64,000 nt of DNA from Poa pratensis (GCA_947311845.1 CAMZMU010000080.1:13897444-13961443), one strand, 5' to 3'; counted from the stretch's first letter, positions 21,114 to 34,300 are shown. Translations and numbers: made by a program. Notes: generated from the sequence alone by a model not told the origin.

Positions 21114-22211
21114 ATACCCCGCGCGGTGCGGCGGGATTTTTTTTAGTGAAGTATTGAATAAAAATTCATAAAACTTTCTTGCAAAACAGGTTATTTCATG
21201 ATTTGGAAGTAGAGAAAACGTTTATTAGATGATCAGATTACTCGGTGAATGCATTGATAACTATTCAATGTCTTTGTAGATCCTTTTGTCATCAGCCCAA
21301 TTGTGACATTTCTTTTTCCATGTTTGATGTATTCAGTAACGAAGAACGGATGATCAGACCATGGTATATCCCCAAAAGTCCCCCCGTCTCTTTGGTGCTT
21401 ACCCTCAGTGGCGCAGCTGGTGGTGTTGTGTCCGGCCAATCCCCCTTGCCTCACCCAACGGATTTTTGTTGGTCGGTCGAGGAAAAGGTCCTTGCTTTCT
21501 GCTTCCATGGTGTCTCTTCCAGTGCTCTAGTTGCATCACAGTGGGTGTTTCCGCCACCTAAATGTCGCTTGTGCCTCAACTCGGTCCTATCTTTGTCTCC
21601 AGCGTCCCGGTTCTTTCGTCTCACCTCCTTGTGTTGATGGACGAGACGGTACCGTTGGTTTGTATGGAGAATCCTCCTAGAGTGATTGATGTCTGGAAAA
21701 GCCGATGGCTTGGGCGAAAGCCTTGCCCAGTATGTCTGGTGCCAATGACGATGAAGCTCTCGGGCGCCATTCCCCTCCTTGGACGCGTCGTTGTTAAGCC
21801 TCGCCTTTCTCCCCTATCAAGATCTGGTGTCTCTAGGTGAAAACCTAGACCCATCCTGGTCGAGCAATGGTGTCACTGTTGTATCGCTCCCTTATTGGAG
21901 GCATTGTGTTTCGAGACCTGATCTGCATCGTTCTCTTGGCTCCTTGCTTCGTGGTCATCCAGGTTTCTCATGTGAAGTCTTGGTGGGGATCCCGGCGCTT
22001 AACCTGCCGGCGACATCCTATGATCTTCAGTTGATCGGGACGAAGATCTCAAGCGGCTTTCATTTGCCATATCTAAGCTTGTTGTAGTCGTGCTTTTCTT
22101 GTTTCTGGATGGCGATTTTTCTCTGTTTGTGTGATTGTACCGTAAGCTGGTATCCCAGCACCGATCGTTGTTGTATTTGGACCTTTGGGCTTTTTATTTT
22201 AAGTAGGGTTC
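21114..22211. other. Unclassified repeat-like sequence
   Basis: No gene is supportable. The part from about 21780 to 22190 (ggtgaaaacctagacccat…, ending tgtatttggacctttgggc) resembles the untranslated tail of a Triticeae retroelement, and a similar style of sequence recurs inverted at about 23930-24130. The right arm of the 33-bp inverted repeat is at 21416-21448. Confidence 0.35.
21416..21448. repeat. 33-bp perfect inverted repeat, right arm
   Basis: Exact reverse complement of 20741-20773. Confidence 0.9.
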
Positions 22212-22219
22212 CATGAGCC

Positions 22220-23319
22220 CAGGACCAGGCCGGCAAAATATGGGGCCCTGTGCGAACCTCTAAAACAGGGCCCTATCCCATACGAAAATTTAATAAAGAT
22301 CTGATATAGAATTTTGCAGTAAACTTTTTACGATATATATCCTTAAAACCTTCCTTAATTGATATGTCTCTTGGACCTTTTGTCCTTTTGTGCTAAATTA
22401 TCAATCTGTTTAGAATTAAGAGAATACTAGTTTATTGGATCAAATATATAAGACTGAAAATAATCATCAACATCCGCACTAGGTGATTTATTCAAGTAAA
22501 AATCAATATGATCTTCCTCTACCTCAATATTATCTGTCTGTTTGACCATATGTATAATCATTGTAAGAAAGAGTTGCAAGTGCAAGGGTAAATGATCAAC
22601 AGACTAATTACCGGATGACACTTTGTGATGTTTCTTTTCTAATAAACCTGTCCATAACGCATTTTTTCAGATTTAATTAAATTATGTTCCTTTTCTTTTC
22701 CCTTAGGCTTTTATGAACCGGACTAATGTTTTCTCATGATGAGTCAAATCTGTAGTATTGAAACAGAAGATACAAATGATGAATGAAATAAAATTAAAGT
22801 TAATAAAAAAGAAGGAATAAGGAATTGTGATTTAGGAGTAGGAGGAGCACGCTACCTGTTTGGCTGTTTTGGGCTTTTGGCGATTGCAGTTTCTCTTGTA
22901 GCCGGAGACAAGGGCGATTGAAGTTAATCAGTTGATCACGCTGCATATTCCTCCTAATTTCTAATTCTTGTGCCGATCGATTTGCCAAACCACCAGTCAA
23001 TCTGCCAATCTGGATGTGTTCGGCAGTTCGGGAGACGGGAGGCAAGCGGCTATGCGTCGATCGTGTTTCCCTTTTTTTACTTGTGTTTCCGATCGTATCT
23101 GCTGCTGGTCTCTAGTTAGCGATGCCATGGGCGATTCATTTTTTTTTTGAGCGGAGCCACGGAATCACGCGGACACGCACGAGCGGCGCAGCACCATGCG
23201 CAATACGGCCCAACACCTAAAAACCTGCTAAATATATACTGAGTACGTAAAAATTTGGGGCCCCTAAAATTTGTGCGCCCTGTGCGGGCCGCACTGGCAC
23301 CACTGTGGGCCCGGCCCTG
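22220..23319. mobile_element. hAT-like non-autonomous transposon
   Basis: The left end is CAGGACCAGGCCGGC and the inverted right end is CAGGGCCGGGCCCAC, short degenerate terminal repeats of the hAT type. Both sides carry the 8-bp duplication catgagcc (22212-22219 and 23320-23327), the TSD length of hAT elements. The 1.1-kb interior has no transposase frame. Confidence 0.85.
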
Positions 23320-23327
23320 CATGAGCC

Positions 23328-24713
23328 TTTTATCTAAAAAAGAGGTGAACGTGGTCGACAATGGAGCCAAAATCATGAAAGTGGAGCAGTGCGGTATTAG
23401 GGACAAGAGGAAAGGAGAGCGTATGAAAAAAAAAGCGAGGGAAAAGGAAAAGAGTGTCGTTGTAGCTTGTGTGATAGATGCATGGTGCTTGGATGTGCAC
23501 ATCTTGCACATTAGTGGAGACAACGACTACTAAAGACAAACTAATAATATGCTCTCTCCTTTCATCATATTATAGTATGCACAGATTTTCTCAAAGATTT
23601 TGGACCCAGCTAGCTATCATCTGGTTGAGAATTAACGAAGTCTATTCTAGGTGACATCAACATTTTTTCTTCTTCTCCTTCACTTCAGGAAACAACCAGC
23701 CATTGTTCGAATTCGGAAACAACCAGGAGTAGCCACACCCCTACCATAAGCACTGAGACTAATGTCTAGAGGTGATACCACGCCTCCCAAGGAAACAACC
23801 AGGTATCACTGGACCACGCCCACCAAGCTACCGCTAGCTGGAGAGGGCCGCCTACACTCTCGCTCCGGGACATGGAGTGCCGATCCTGTCAATAGACAAG
23901 GAGAACCGAGAATGAAAACTTCATCACGTGTAAAATATAGGAAGCCGTTGGAAACGCCCCACATAAGAGTTGAAAGAGTTTCGAGGCAGGGTCCGAACAT
24001 GCCTGTTGATGGCAACAAGACGATACAAAAAATACCGAATCTCCACAACGACGCACCCAAGAGGGCGACGACAAACCACCTTGCCATTGTCAAGACCGAG
24101 ACGGTCAAGAGTTTTCACCCCGAAACCCTTGCATGAGGAAGGTGAACACAATGGCCTCGCCGCCTTTGTCGTCGAAGCGCTGGGGTTTCACTCAAAATCA
24201 CCCGCCTCGTGGACCGCTCGCTGCCACCAAACAAGACCTCCGGGATGTGATCTGGGAGCCGCCACCGCCGAAGCAACCTCAACACCAGGATCCCATCCGC
24301 CCCCATCCACATAGCTAAAGAGAAAAGACACCACCACAGCCACACTGCTCGCCGTAGAGTCACCTACGCAGTCCATCTTCCACAAGGTCGTCGCCCCGAC
24401 ATTCACTATCTTGCACTCGCGAGGCAATAGTCACCACCACAACGATCACAAGGGCACTGACGGGGGAGGATAACGCCAGATCAGGCTGCATGGCCCAGAT
24501 CAAGCCGACACGTGGTCTGGCCATATCAAGTCGACACATGGAACGGCGAAAGGCAGGTGGTGATCAGATCTATAACCGTCTGGCTCGGATTTGACGCCCA
24601 AGCTACATCTCAGCCAGGGGTAGGGCAGCCAGCCACCCGCCACCGCCGCGGAGATCGCCCGCGGGGATGACCAAGGAGCATACCCGAGAGCAGAACCGTT
24701 TTTCAGTGCTTCA
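23328..24713. other. Unclassified repeat-like sequence
   Basis: Frames of up to about 124 codons occur on both strands (for example 23762-24136) without recognisable domains. Style and composition match decayed non-coding retroelement sequence. I see no gene. Confidence 0.35.
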
Positions 24714-24722
24714 TACTCCCGG

Positions 24723-25869
24723 GAGGAAATTGCACATAACACCAAGGATTTGCGCCAAAGTTGCACAAAACATAGAAATCAAACACCTTATGCGGCTAGC
24801 CCCAATTTTTTGTCTAATAAGTTGGAGCTAGCGCAAAAAGGTTGATTTAGGGGATTAACGGCTATCTGACATGTGGGCCCATAACCACTATACCGTATAA
24901 CATAACATAATAGTGGACTATGGAACGAGTATACTCTCGGGTCAATACAAAATATTTCAACATCAACATAAGCACCGGCGGAGCGTCTGGTTGACCAACC
25001 TTGGTCCATGGCCCAGGCTTCCTTCAAAATATTGCGTTAGAGATCAGCTATTAGTTCGACCAACTAAGAGGGAAGGGCCTACTATATATGTGCGCTAAAC
25101 TGGCACATTCTTGACTGTATTTTCTAAATTGACCCCTGCTTAATATCGCTGCACGCTCCACTACTGAACATAAGACAATGTATATAATAAACTAATAGAG
25201 AGGGGAAATCCATATCGGCTCATAGGTCCAGATGAACACACTACTCAAAAAACATTTTTCAAAATGTCAAAAATTTCCAAATAAATTTTTCGGATATACT
25301 AGATGACATTTTATGGTAGCACAAAAAGTTTCATCAAGAAAAGACATTTTTTGTGGGCTGTGCAAAAAGACAAATCCAGAGTTTTCAAAATGACTTTGTA
25401 CATGATTGTTTTTTGTCTTTTTTGCACAGGTCACAAAAAATTCTTTTCTTTACGAAACTTTTTGGGCTAACATTAAATGTCATGATGTATGTCCAAAATT
25501 TTATTTAGAATTTTTTAATATTTTGAAAAAAAATGAAAAATGTTTTACATAACGGGTGCATCCGCACCCGTGACCCAAAACGCCATGTCCGATAGAGAGC
25601 ATCAACATAACAAGAACTATACAAACTCCAAAGTTGAGTCGCTTGAGCGTAGAATACATTTATATGTGACTTGGTCGCTCTGAGTGGTATTCTACGTGTC
25701 TATACATGGTAATGTACCCATATGTCGGATACCTGTTAACGTCTAACTATATGTTTTGTGCTAGCTGCAACCTATTAGACAAAAAACTAAATCTAGTTTC
25801 AAAAGGTGTTTGATATATGTGTTATGTGCAAATTTGGCACCAAACATTGGTGTTATGCGCAATTTTCTC
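24723..25869. mobile_element. Mutator-like (MULE) non-autonomous element
   Basis: Long imperfect terminal inverted repeats of about 60 bp begin GAGGAAATTGCACATAAC on the left and GAGAAAATTGCGCATAAC on the inverted right. The flanks are tactcccgg (24714-24722) and tactccagg (25870-25878), a 9-bp TSD with one mismatch. A related uninterrupted site is at about 26414-26430. The element has no transposase frame and contains a nested AT-rich foldback. Confidence 0.8.
25240..25590. repeat. AT-rich foldback nested in the MULE
   Basis: Two inverted arms (cattttatggtagcacaaaaagtttc on the left; gaaactttttgggctaacattaaatg on the right) flank gcacaaaaag/cttttttgcac. Same loose family as 1016-1310 and 45420-45720. 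Confidence 0.55.
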
Positions 25870-25975
25870 TACTCCAGGTCAACAACAGCAGCAGCTTTGC
25901 AATTCCGTTCTGCAGCTGGCAGCTTCACTTCGTGGCGTTAATTTCAATCCAGCATTTGCACGGCGCGCAAAGGTC

Positions 25976-26226
25976 ATTTGATTCATAGGATTACAATCCT
26001 TTTTAAATTCCTACAAAGGATTCCTTTGCACCATAGTTTGTGGGAAAATTTTCCTCCACTTCAAGGTATTTTTATAATTCCTTTGGTTTGACTGTGCAAT
26101 TAAACACTTGTGGGACTAAATTCCTGTAGCTTTCCAATCCTGTAGGATTAAAAAGGACATACGATTCCAATCGTGCGTTTTTCCTATTTCTGTGTGTTTC
26201 AAAATCCTACGAATCAAAAGAGTCCT
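25976..26226. mobile_element. MITE of the TTTGATTC type
   Basis: The left end reads TTTGATTCATAGGATT and the inverted right end TTTGATTCGTAGGATT. Internal sub-terminal copies of the aggatt/aatcct motif occur. This structure is common for short grass MITEs near genes. The TSD is not clear. Confidence 0.55.
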
Positions 26227-26519
26227 AAGAGCGGCGGCAACAAGTGCAGTGGACTTGGCAGTTGGCACGGAAAAGGGTCACACGAGGGTGGGAGCAAAGA
26301 GTTCCATGGAGGAGTGGAAAACCATGTAGGCCTTGGTCGAGATCATCCTGCCCGAGAAACACGAGTATACCGGAGCATGCAATGCAAGAACACAAAAATC
26401 TGGACGCGCCGGCGAGTGCTTCATACTCCCGGTGAACAACAGCAGCCTTGCACTTCCGTTCTGCGGCTGTCAGCTTCGCTTTGTGGGAATATTTTTTACA
26501 GTAAAAATTGCGCGCATAA

Positions 26520-27428
26520 CAGCACAGAACAGGGGGTCGGTGGGGAAGGGGAGGAGGGGATGCCGCGCACGCGGCGCCGTGTTTTCCGGCGACCACCTCG
26601 GCCGCACGAACGGTGGGGGACACCTCCACCGCCACCACCCCCCCTCTCCCGTCCCACCCAACCCCGACCCGCGCGTCCGCCCGGCACCAGCACAGCACGG
26701 CGCGCACGACAGACGTACACAAAGGTCAACAATGGGGGGAAAACCAGAGGCCCGTCGTGAATAACCGTGGGGGGCCTGCCACCCCGCGCGCGTGCCTCCC
26801 TCTCTCCCACCACCCCGCGTCTCCCTCCCCTCCCCACACCCCACCCCCCGCGGAGCGGCTGGCAGGCAGGCAGGAGGCGGAGAGGGAGGACTACCCACCG
26901 CCGCGGCCGGCGTTCCGCGTTCCCCACCTGGCCAGCGCCGCCGCTGCTCGATCCGACCGACAGGCCGGCTTGGCCACCTCGTAGCAATGTAATGTTTTTT
27001 CACGCCCTTCATCTCATCGTGTTTCCGCATTGCTGCCGTTTGAATCCATGTTGTGCCTGAACGCGTGTATCGCGAACGATCGTGGTCGTGCTGCAGCTCC
27101 ATTTTCGTTTTTTCTTCCCGAATGGCGCGTTTCAGGCAGCAAGTCGGGTTTGACCGAAATGTAGCTTGGTCTGGTAGGTTTGGGGGAAACTCGCAGACAG
27201 TTTCCTGTGAAATCTGAATCAATCGTGTTCATCTATTATTGGTTGGCTGATCAAGTTCAATCGAGCCGCATTGGTTGTTTGCATTCTTGACATTGTTAGA
27301 ATTCGGCCCCGTTTCGAAAAGACATTGTTAGAATTCGAATCATGTGGTGTCTGTAAAGGGATTTCTGCAAATGTTTGCTGCGCAACAGCTAACAGGTGCT
27401 GCATCGATTCTGCCTGCAGTAGCAGAGG
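26520..27428 (+). promoter_or_regulatory. Promoter and 5' UTR region of the EFR3-like gene
   Basis: A strongly GC/C-rich block (26520-26990) with ccctccc and cccacc runs is typical of a monocot promoter and non-coding first exon. A plausible 5'-UTR intron starts at GTAATG (about 26990) and ends at CTGCAG (about 27419), just before the ATG at 27429. The start of transcription cannot be fixed from sequence. Confidence 0.45.
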
Positions 27429-28282
27429 ATGGGTGTGATATCCCGGAAGGTCCTGCCGGCGTGCGGGGCCCTGTGCTACTTCTGCCCCGCGCTTAGGGCA
27501 CGGTCCAGGCAACCCGTCAAGCGCTACAAGAAGATCCTTGCTGAAATCTTCCCGAGAACACAGGTTAGGCCATCTCCCTTCGTTTTTTTCTTCGGTGTCA
27601 CGAAATGCGCCATTTGCCGGAGAACCAGGCAATAGCCTAGTGGCAAGGGTCACTGTGGCGCATCCGTGTAACCTGAGTTCGACCCCCGTCGGGGCAGAAT
27701 TTCAGGAATTCTCACCAATGTGGATTTCTACTACTCGTCTGATCCGTAAAAAGTGTCGTGGCCTAGTGTAGTACTCTGTACTAGAGTAGTACATGATCCA
27801 CGACAGATAAATCGGATCAGAGGTAGTATATTAGTGCCACCAATGGCTAGTCCTGGTAGGCTTTCATAATATGTGCTTTTGTGATGTAGGATGAAGAACC
27901 AAACGAGAGAAGGATTGGGAAGCTGTGCGAGTACGCAGCGAAGAACCCTATCCGAGTGCCAAAGGTCCTCCCTTTTCTCTTTGGAACCTGAAAGGTTTAG
28001 TTGGTTTTATCCTAACGTTTGTTGATATCTGGGCAGATCACAGTTTACCTGGAGCAGAGGATTTACAAGGAGTTAAGAACCGAGCAGTATGGCTTTGCAA
28101 AAGTGGTGATGCTGATATACCGCAGACTGCTGGTTTCCTGCAAAGAACAAATGTTAGTCCTTTTTAATCTGTCTCGTTTGGATTCCATAACACTATATTG
28201 GCTATAATGACCACGATGCGAGTGGCTTTCATTACATGTCAATACTGTCATTTGGTCTGAAGTGGATCCCCTACTTACAGTT

Positions 28283-28324
<42 letters not shown>

Positions 28325-31300
28325 GAATGGTTGCAAATATAAAGTGATCTGCTCAATGCAGGCCACTGTTTGCGAGTAGCTTATTAAGCATCGTACACAC
28401 CCTTTTGGATCAAAAGAGGCAGGATGACATGCGCATAATAGGGTGTGAAACCTTGTTTGATTTTGCTGTGAATCAGGTATATCCATTGGCATGATCATCA
28501 GTGGATGGCAGCAGGATACTTAATATGGCATAACGCCTCTTTGGTTCTTACATTTCTGTATATTCCAGGTGGATGGTACGTATCAGTTCAATCTAGAAGG
28601 GCTGGTCCCAAGACTTTGTGAACTAGCTCAAGAAGCAGGAGAGGATGAGAGAGCAACTTCACTGCGTGCTGCAGCCCTGCAAGCCCTTTCAGCTATGGTA
28701 TGTTCTGTCATAACACAATATCAAGCTAGTATTACATATTAGCATTGATTGCTAAAAATGGTGGAGAAATTGATGAGAATTGTTTTTCAAATTAGGACTG
28801 GGAGATTGTTACATAGCTAAAAGAGGTTCAAAAACCACTTTTGAGTTCTAAACTTCTGATACACCTTTTTTATATCAGAATTTGATGCATTCCTTATCAT
28901 GTGATGAATAAAGGATTCATAAGCAATAAACATTAAATGCTAAATACGTATCTTTCTAGCAACTTAACATTCAGTTTCCGTTTCACAACACAAATTCTCG
29001 ATAGACCCATGTTATTATTCTCACCACTAATTTATACAGCCACTGAGCCGAGGATGCTTACTTTAACTGTGCAGCTCTTTCCTTTTCTTTTCCAGTCATT
29101 CTATTTGTGCTCCACTGTAATCATAGGAGTCACATGAATGATGTCAATGAAAGTGTTATTCATTTTTTTATTATATACGATTTGCCTCAAGCTTATACAA
29201 TAAATACTCTGAACATCTGAACCTTGCAAACTAAATAATACCGGCAGTCATAATATTTTTCATATGTTGAGCAGATCTGGTTCATGGGAGAGCTTTCTCA
29301 TATCTCGTCAGAGTTCGATAATGTAAGTAATATCTGAGCAGTAGTTCTTTTCTTGCTGTATCTTCAGTTTTAGTATTTACTACGTAAAAAAACTATGCTT
29401 GCTTCCAGGCCTATCTAAAGTCTAACCCAGCTAGCATAGGTTTCCTCCTCTCTATTTATGCATAATTGGGTGAAACGTCCATTAACTGCCTCTCGTAAGA
29501 TCTTGTTATGTGATTATTGAGTGTTGCATCTACCATCTTTGCATAAATAGAGGCCATGTCTAGAGAAGAAACATGTAACTTGGTGATGCATGGGAGTTTT
29601 TTTGTTGGTAGTTATTTTGGTTAGTATCAGATTTTCAACTGCTTGCACAAGCAGATTGTGTTTCCCATTGTTCCAGTATAGATTTTCCTTTATTCATATA
29701 TTCATTGCCAGGTTGTTGAAGTTGTGTTGGAAAACTACAAACCTCAGAAGGCCCAAGAGGATGATCAAGTTACCAAAAATCCAGACAACGAATTTGAGCA
29801 ACAAGTCCAGAAAACAGAGCAAAATCCCTCTCCCTTTGTCATTTCTGAGATCCCCTCCTGGGAGAGCATAGTTAATGCTAAGGGAGGAGTTAACCTGCCT
29901 ATGTAATAATCTTATTCCTACTCTTTGTCTGTTATTTTTCTTATTCAGTAGTTGGTTTCTCAACAGGCTCCTGTACTGCAGGGAATATGCCAAGGACCCT
30001 AAGTTTTGGTCCAGAATCTGTGTGCACAATATGGCCAAGCTTTCTAGGGAGGCAACAACATTCCGTCGTATCTTGGAGTCTTTGTTCCGGTGCTTTGGTA
30101 ACAGTAGTTCCTGGTCACCAGATAATGGACTAGCTCTGTGTATATTGATAGATATGCAACTGTTAGTGGAAAATTCAGGTACTTCATTTGCACTCTATAA
30201 GAGCAGAGAAGTATATCGTATAAAAGAAGCCTAGTTTTTTTATGTTGTTTAAATGACTTCTGCAGGCCAAAACTTGCACTTAATGCTGTCTCTACTAATA
30301 AAGCATATTGAAAACAAAGCAATGTTGAAGCAACCAGACATGCAGCTTAGCATTGTAGAAGTGGCAGCTACCCTTGCAGAACTATCCAGTGCTCAGGCTT
30401 CAGCAGCAACTATAGGTGCCATAAGTGATCTAGTCAGGCATTTAAAGAGAACATTCCATATTACTCTTGGTAGCAAAGATGCGGAGCTAGTAAAACGGAA
30501 TGAAAAATTCCGTAAGGCTATAGATGAATGCCTTGTGCAACTGTCAAAGAAGGTCTGTTTTCTTTTCTGTCAGTCAGAAATTTTATGCTTAATCTGTTTG
30601 TATCACTTGTGTAAATGTGATATTTTAACTGATGCCCTTAGCGGTATGATCTGTGCAATTATATGGTTAGCATCAAATGAAGATCTCTCGAAAATGCATA
30701 GATGGCTTATCAAATCTATTTTGTTGATCAGGTATCTGACGCTGGGCCAGTTCTTGACATGATGGCGGTGATGCTAGAGAACATTGCATGCACTCCTGTT
30801 GTAGCTAGATCAACTGCAGCTGCTGTTTATCGGACAGCTCAAATAATTGCTGCTGTACCAAATTTGCAGTATCAGAATAAGGTATACTCTCCAAGCAACA
30901 AATGAAAAGAAAAAAAGAAGTGTTTAAATTCATCTCAGGAAGCATTACTTTTTCCTGCATTGGAAATTTATCTTGTATATATGTTGTCAGGTGTTCCCAG
31001 AAGCTTTATTTCATCAGTTGCTCTTAACAATGATCCACCCTGACCATGAAGCTCGTGTCGCTGCACACCGCATATTTGCTATTGTGTTGGTCCCCTCCTC
31101 TGTCTCCCCCTGATTCAAGCAAGTGCTACAAGCCAGGCTAGGACACGCGACATGCAGAGAACACTCTCTAGAGCTGTCTCCGTGTTTTCCTCTTCAGCTG
31201 CTATCTTTGATAAGTTGAAAAAGGATAAGCACTCGGACAATTCACAAGGAGAAAGCAAGAGTAACGGTTTGCTCAGCATTGGTGAAGAGAATGGAAATAC

Positions 31301-34300
31301 TAAACGGCAAAATTTACCCGTGTCTCAAAGCCGACGCGGTAGCATGAGAGTTCCTAATTTTTCCATGAAAAAGGGTCCATCAATGGCTCTGAGAGCTCCT
31401 TCAGTATCTATTAAAGCTCCTTCCATCTCTCTTAGAGGCCCTTCAATGGCTCTGAGAGCGCCTTCTATGTCTGTTAAGGAAGATAAATGTTCCTCAAGCA
31501 AGTCAGATGAGGAAATGGTACCTTCATCACTCATCAGTATAAACTTTTCTTGAATTTAGGATTATTAACTAAAACATAATGACATTTGACTAAATATTTA
31601 TTATCATGAATACTCATTTCTGCAATATGTTGAATGCGATCAGGATTCACTTTTGCTGAAGTTGAGCAGTCGTCAGATCACACTTTTGCTGACATCCATT
31701 TGGGCTCAAGCAGTATCGCCTGAAAATACTCCTGCAAACTATGAAGCCATTGCTCATACCTACAGCTTGCTTCTGTTGTTTTCTGGATGCAAGGTAACCT
31801 GCTATTCCAATCACACCTTGTTCTTTTCTTCATTGTTCTTGCTATAATAATCAGACAGACACCAGATATTTTATGCGAATTATTAATCTCATGTTAACTA
31901 AGCCTCGCTTTCAGTGTCTAGCATTGCTTGATTGTTGCCAAGTGCAACTTTTAGTTGCGGAGATAAGCTGGCCAGGTCTCAGAACAGGGCCATGAGTCCT
32001 GTTTGGATCTAGCCATGGTTGTGGGGTAGGAAACACAAGGAATTTACAAACTTTTCCCTGAATTTTTATTTAGTAGATCTTTACAGTTATTTAGATATTT
32101 CTGCACCAAATTTGCAAATTTTATTGTACACTAGAATCGTGTCTTCATAAAATAAGCTGATTAAGATCACATGGCGAATATGCATTATACACTTGGAAAG
32201 AATGGCACCTTGCTATGTTGAAAGATCTCTCTGCATATTCGGTGAATCCATTGGTTATTGTCTAGTAGTTCGAACTGATACTTCTAAGTGGTCCTGAACA
32301 AATTTTTGATGGAGCTGATCTAGACAACATCGTGCACCTTCTGTCCTAAGAAGTGTCATTCTGAGAAAGTTCTTATCTTTTACACCGCCCATAAAAGTTC
32401 ATTGAAACTTCTCTCAAATTTGCACACACCATGTTACTGCAGTTTCATGATCTCCTTATCTTTCTTTGTCTTATCACCTTCGTATGTACACTATCTTCCC
32501 TTCCCTTCTATCCCTAGGCAATCCTTAGTATACCCTGTGAATCCTATCTCCAATTTATTTCTTGTTCTTTTCTTTTTCCTGTTTTGAGGAAAGTTGGGAA
32601 GGGAGGCCCTACCTAGAATTTAATGAAATCAGGAAAAACACAAGCAGAAGTTATAGTATCATGTGTAGTGCAGTAAAGTTCATGCACAGTGCAGTAAGGT
32701 TCATACGAACAAAGGGCATAGTGCACTAAGGTTCATGCACAGTGCAGTCAGATTTGCACACAGGCCAACAAAGGACAAAATTAGTATACAATGCATGCAA
32801 ATGCAAAAAAATTAAAAAAATAACAGGGGCACCAAAAACCAAAACAGAAGCAAACTAGCTTTGGGAAGTGCATGCTTGCAGAGAGCAGTTTTCACTTGGC
32901 CATGAGTACTACATTTTTCGAGAAAACGCAAAGGACCTTTGCGTTTCATTTCATTGAAAAGATAGAGTTTATTTTACAATCCTCCTAGGAGGCAAAGTAC
33001 AAAAGATGAGAGTTCAGTGAACATCCCAGGTTGTTGGCAAGACAGCTCTCAAGCCTGTCGCTCCAGCGCTAGCCCAAAGGGCTGCCTCCTCTTTGATTTG
33101 GAGAACAATGCTGCTAACAGAGGGTCTTTGGTTCTCGAAGATGCAACCATTCCTATGCTTCCAAATCATCCAGGGCGTGAGCAGGGTGATTGAAGCAAGG
33201 CCCTTGTGCAGCGGCTTCGGTGTCCTTTGTCTTGCAGTTGTCCACCAGTCCTGCAGCGAAGCTTCAGAGGAAGGTGGGCGGCAAGTCATGCGGAGCCAGG
33301 ACAGCACCTCGTGCCAGGTTTGCATTGAGAAAGGGCACTCCAGGATGAGATGGTGCATGGTTTCTGGCATCTGATCGCAGACGGGGCATCTCGGATGGTG
33401 CTGGAGGCCATGGCGAGCGAGGCGATCAGCCGTCCAGCAGCGGTCGAGGTTGGCCAGCCAGTGGAAGAACTTGACGCGTGGCGGCGCCCAGCTCTTCCAA
33501 ACAAGCTTCCATGACCCGCAGGAGGTGGATCCCTGGAAGGAGGCGAGGTAGGCAGAATGTGCTGTGTACACGCCGCTCTTGTTCCACTTCCAGATTAGGC
33601 GGTCCGGCTCGTTCGTCAGCGCCGTGCTACATACTGTGTTGTGCTTAAAAAGCTCGAGCATATCAAGATAGTCATCTCTTAATCTGTCTGGGTCTGCTTC
33701 AAGTTGTCACGCACGGCCAAATAGGTAGAGAATATATATGGCAGTCAGGCCCCAGAAATCTTTCATGTCAGGACTTAGAAGAGAGTGACCAGTCGAGAAT
33801 ATCTATTGCTGTTACTTTTAAACTGTTCGTGTACAAGTGTCAACACGGGAGAGCAAAGTGCTCTACAGTTCCAGACAGTTGACAGCCAAAAGAGCGGAGT
33901 GTTTTATTTTTTGTTTGCTCTAATGAATGAACATCTTTTGTTGTTTCAGTTCAAAATGAAATTGATATCTATCATGATTATCTCTTTTCTGATGTTTTTT
34001 TTTTTTTTTTGCTCTTCCAGGCATCAATATTTGAGGCTCTTACTCAGAGCTTTCAGGTTGCATTTTCATTGAGGGGCTATTCACTTACTGAAGCAGGTAA
34101 TACATCCAAACTGACTAAAGTAGATATTAGCAGTAAAGAAATGCAGTGCTCCATATAACCTAAAACTTGGCCTCATGTTGGGCATGAATCATGATGCTGT
34201 GACAATTGCTTGAGAAAATGATGCTGTAATGATAACCTTACACTATAATTCAGTTTTAATTCTCTTCCACCTCTCTAAGTTTTGTGCTTATTAACCTTGT

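Noticed and set aside
26470..27222. 250-codon minus-strand frame upstream of the EFR3-like gene
   Set aside because: It lies in the C/G-rich promoter-leader block; the product is Gly/Arg/Pro-rich without domain structure, and frames are open on several strands there.
27630..27715. A true tRNA gene
   Set aside because: Box A and box B are present but no cloverleaf with matching acceptor stem can be drawn; a SINE head explains it better.
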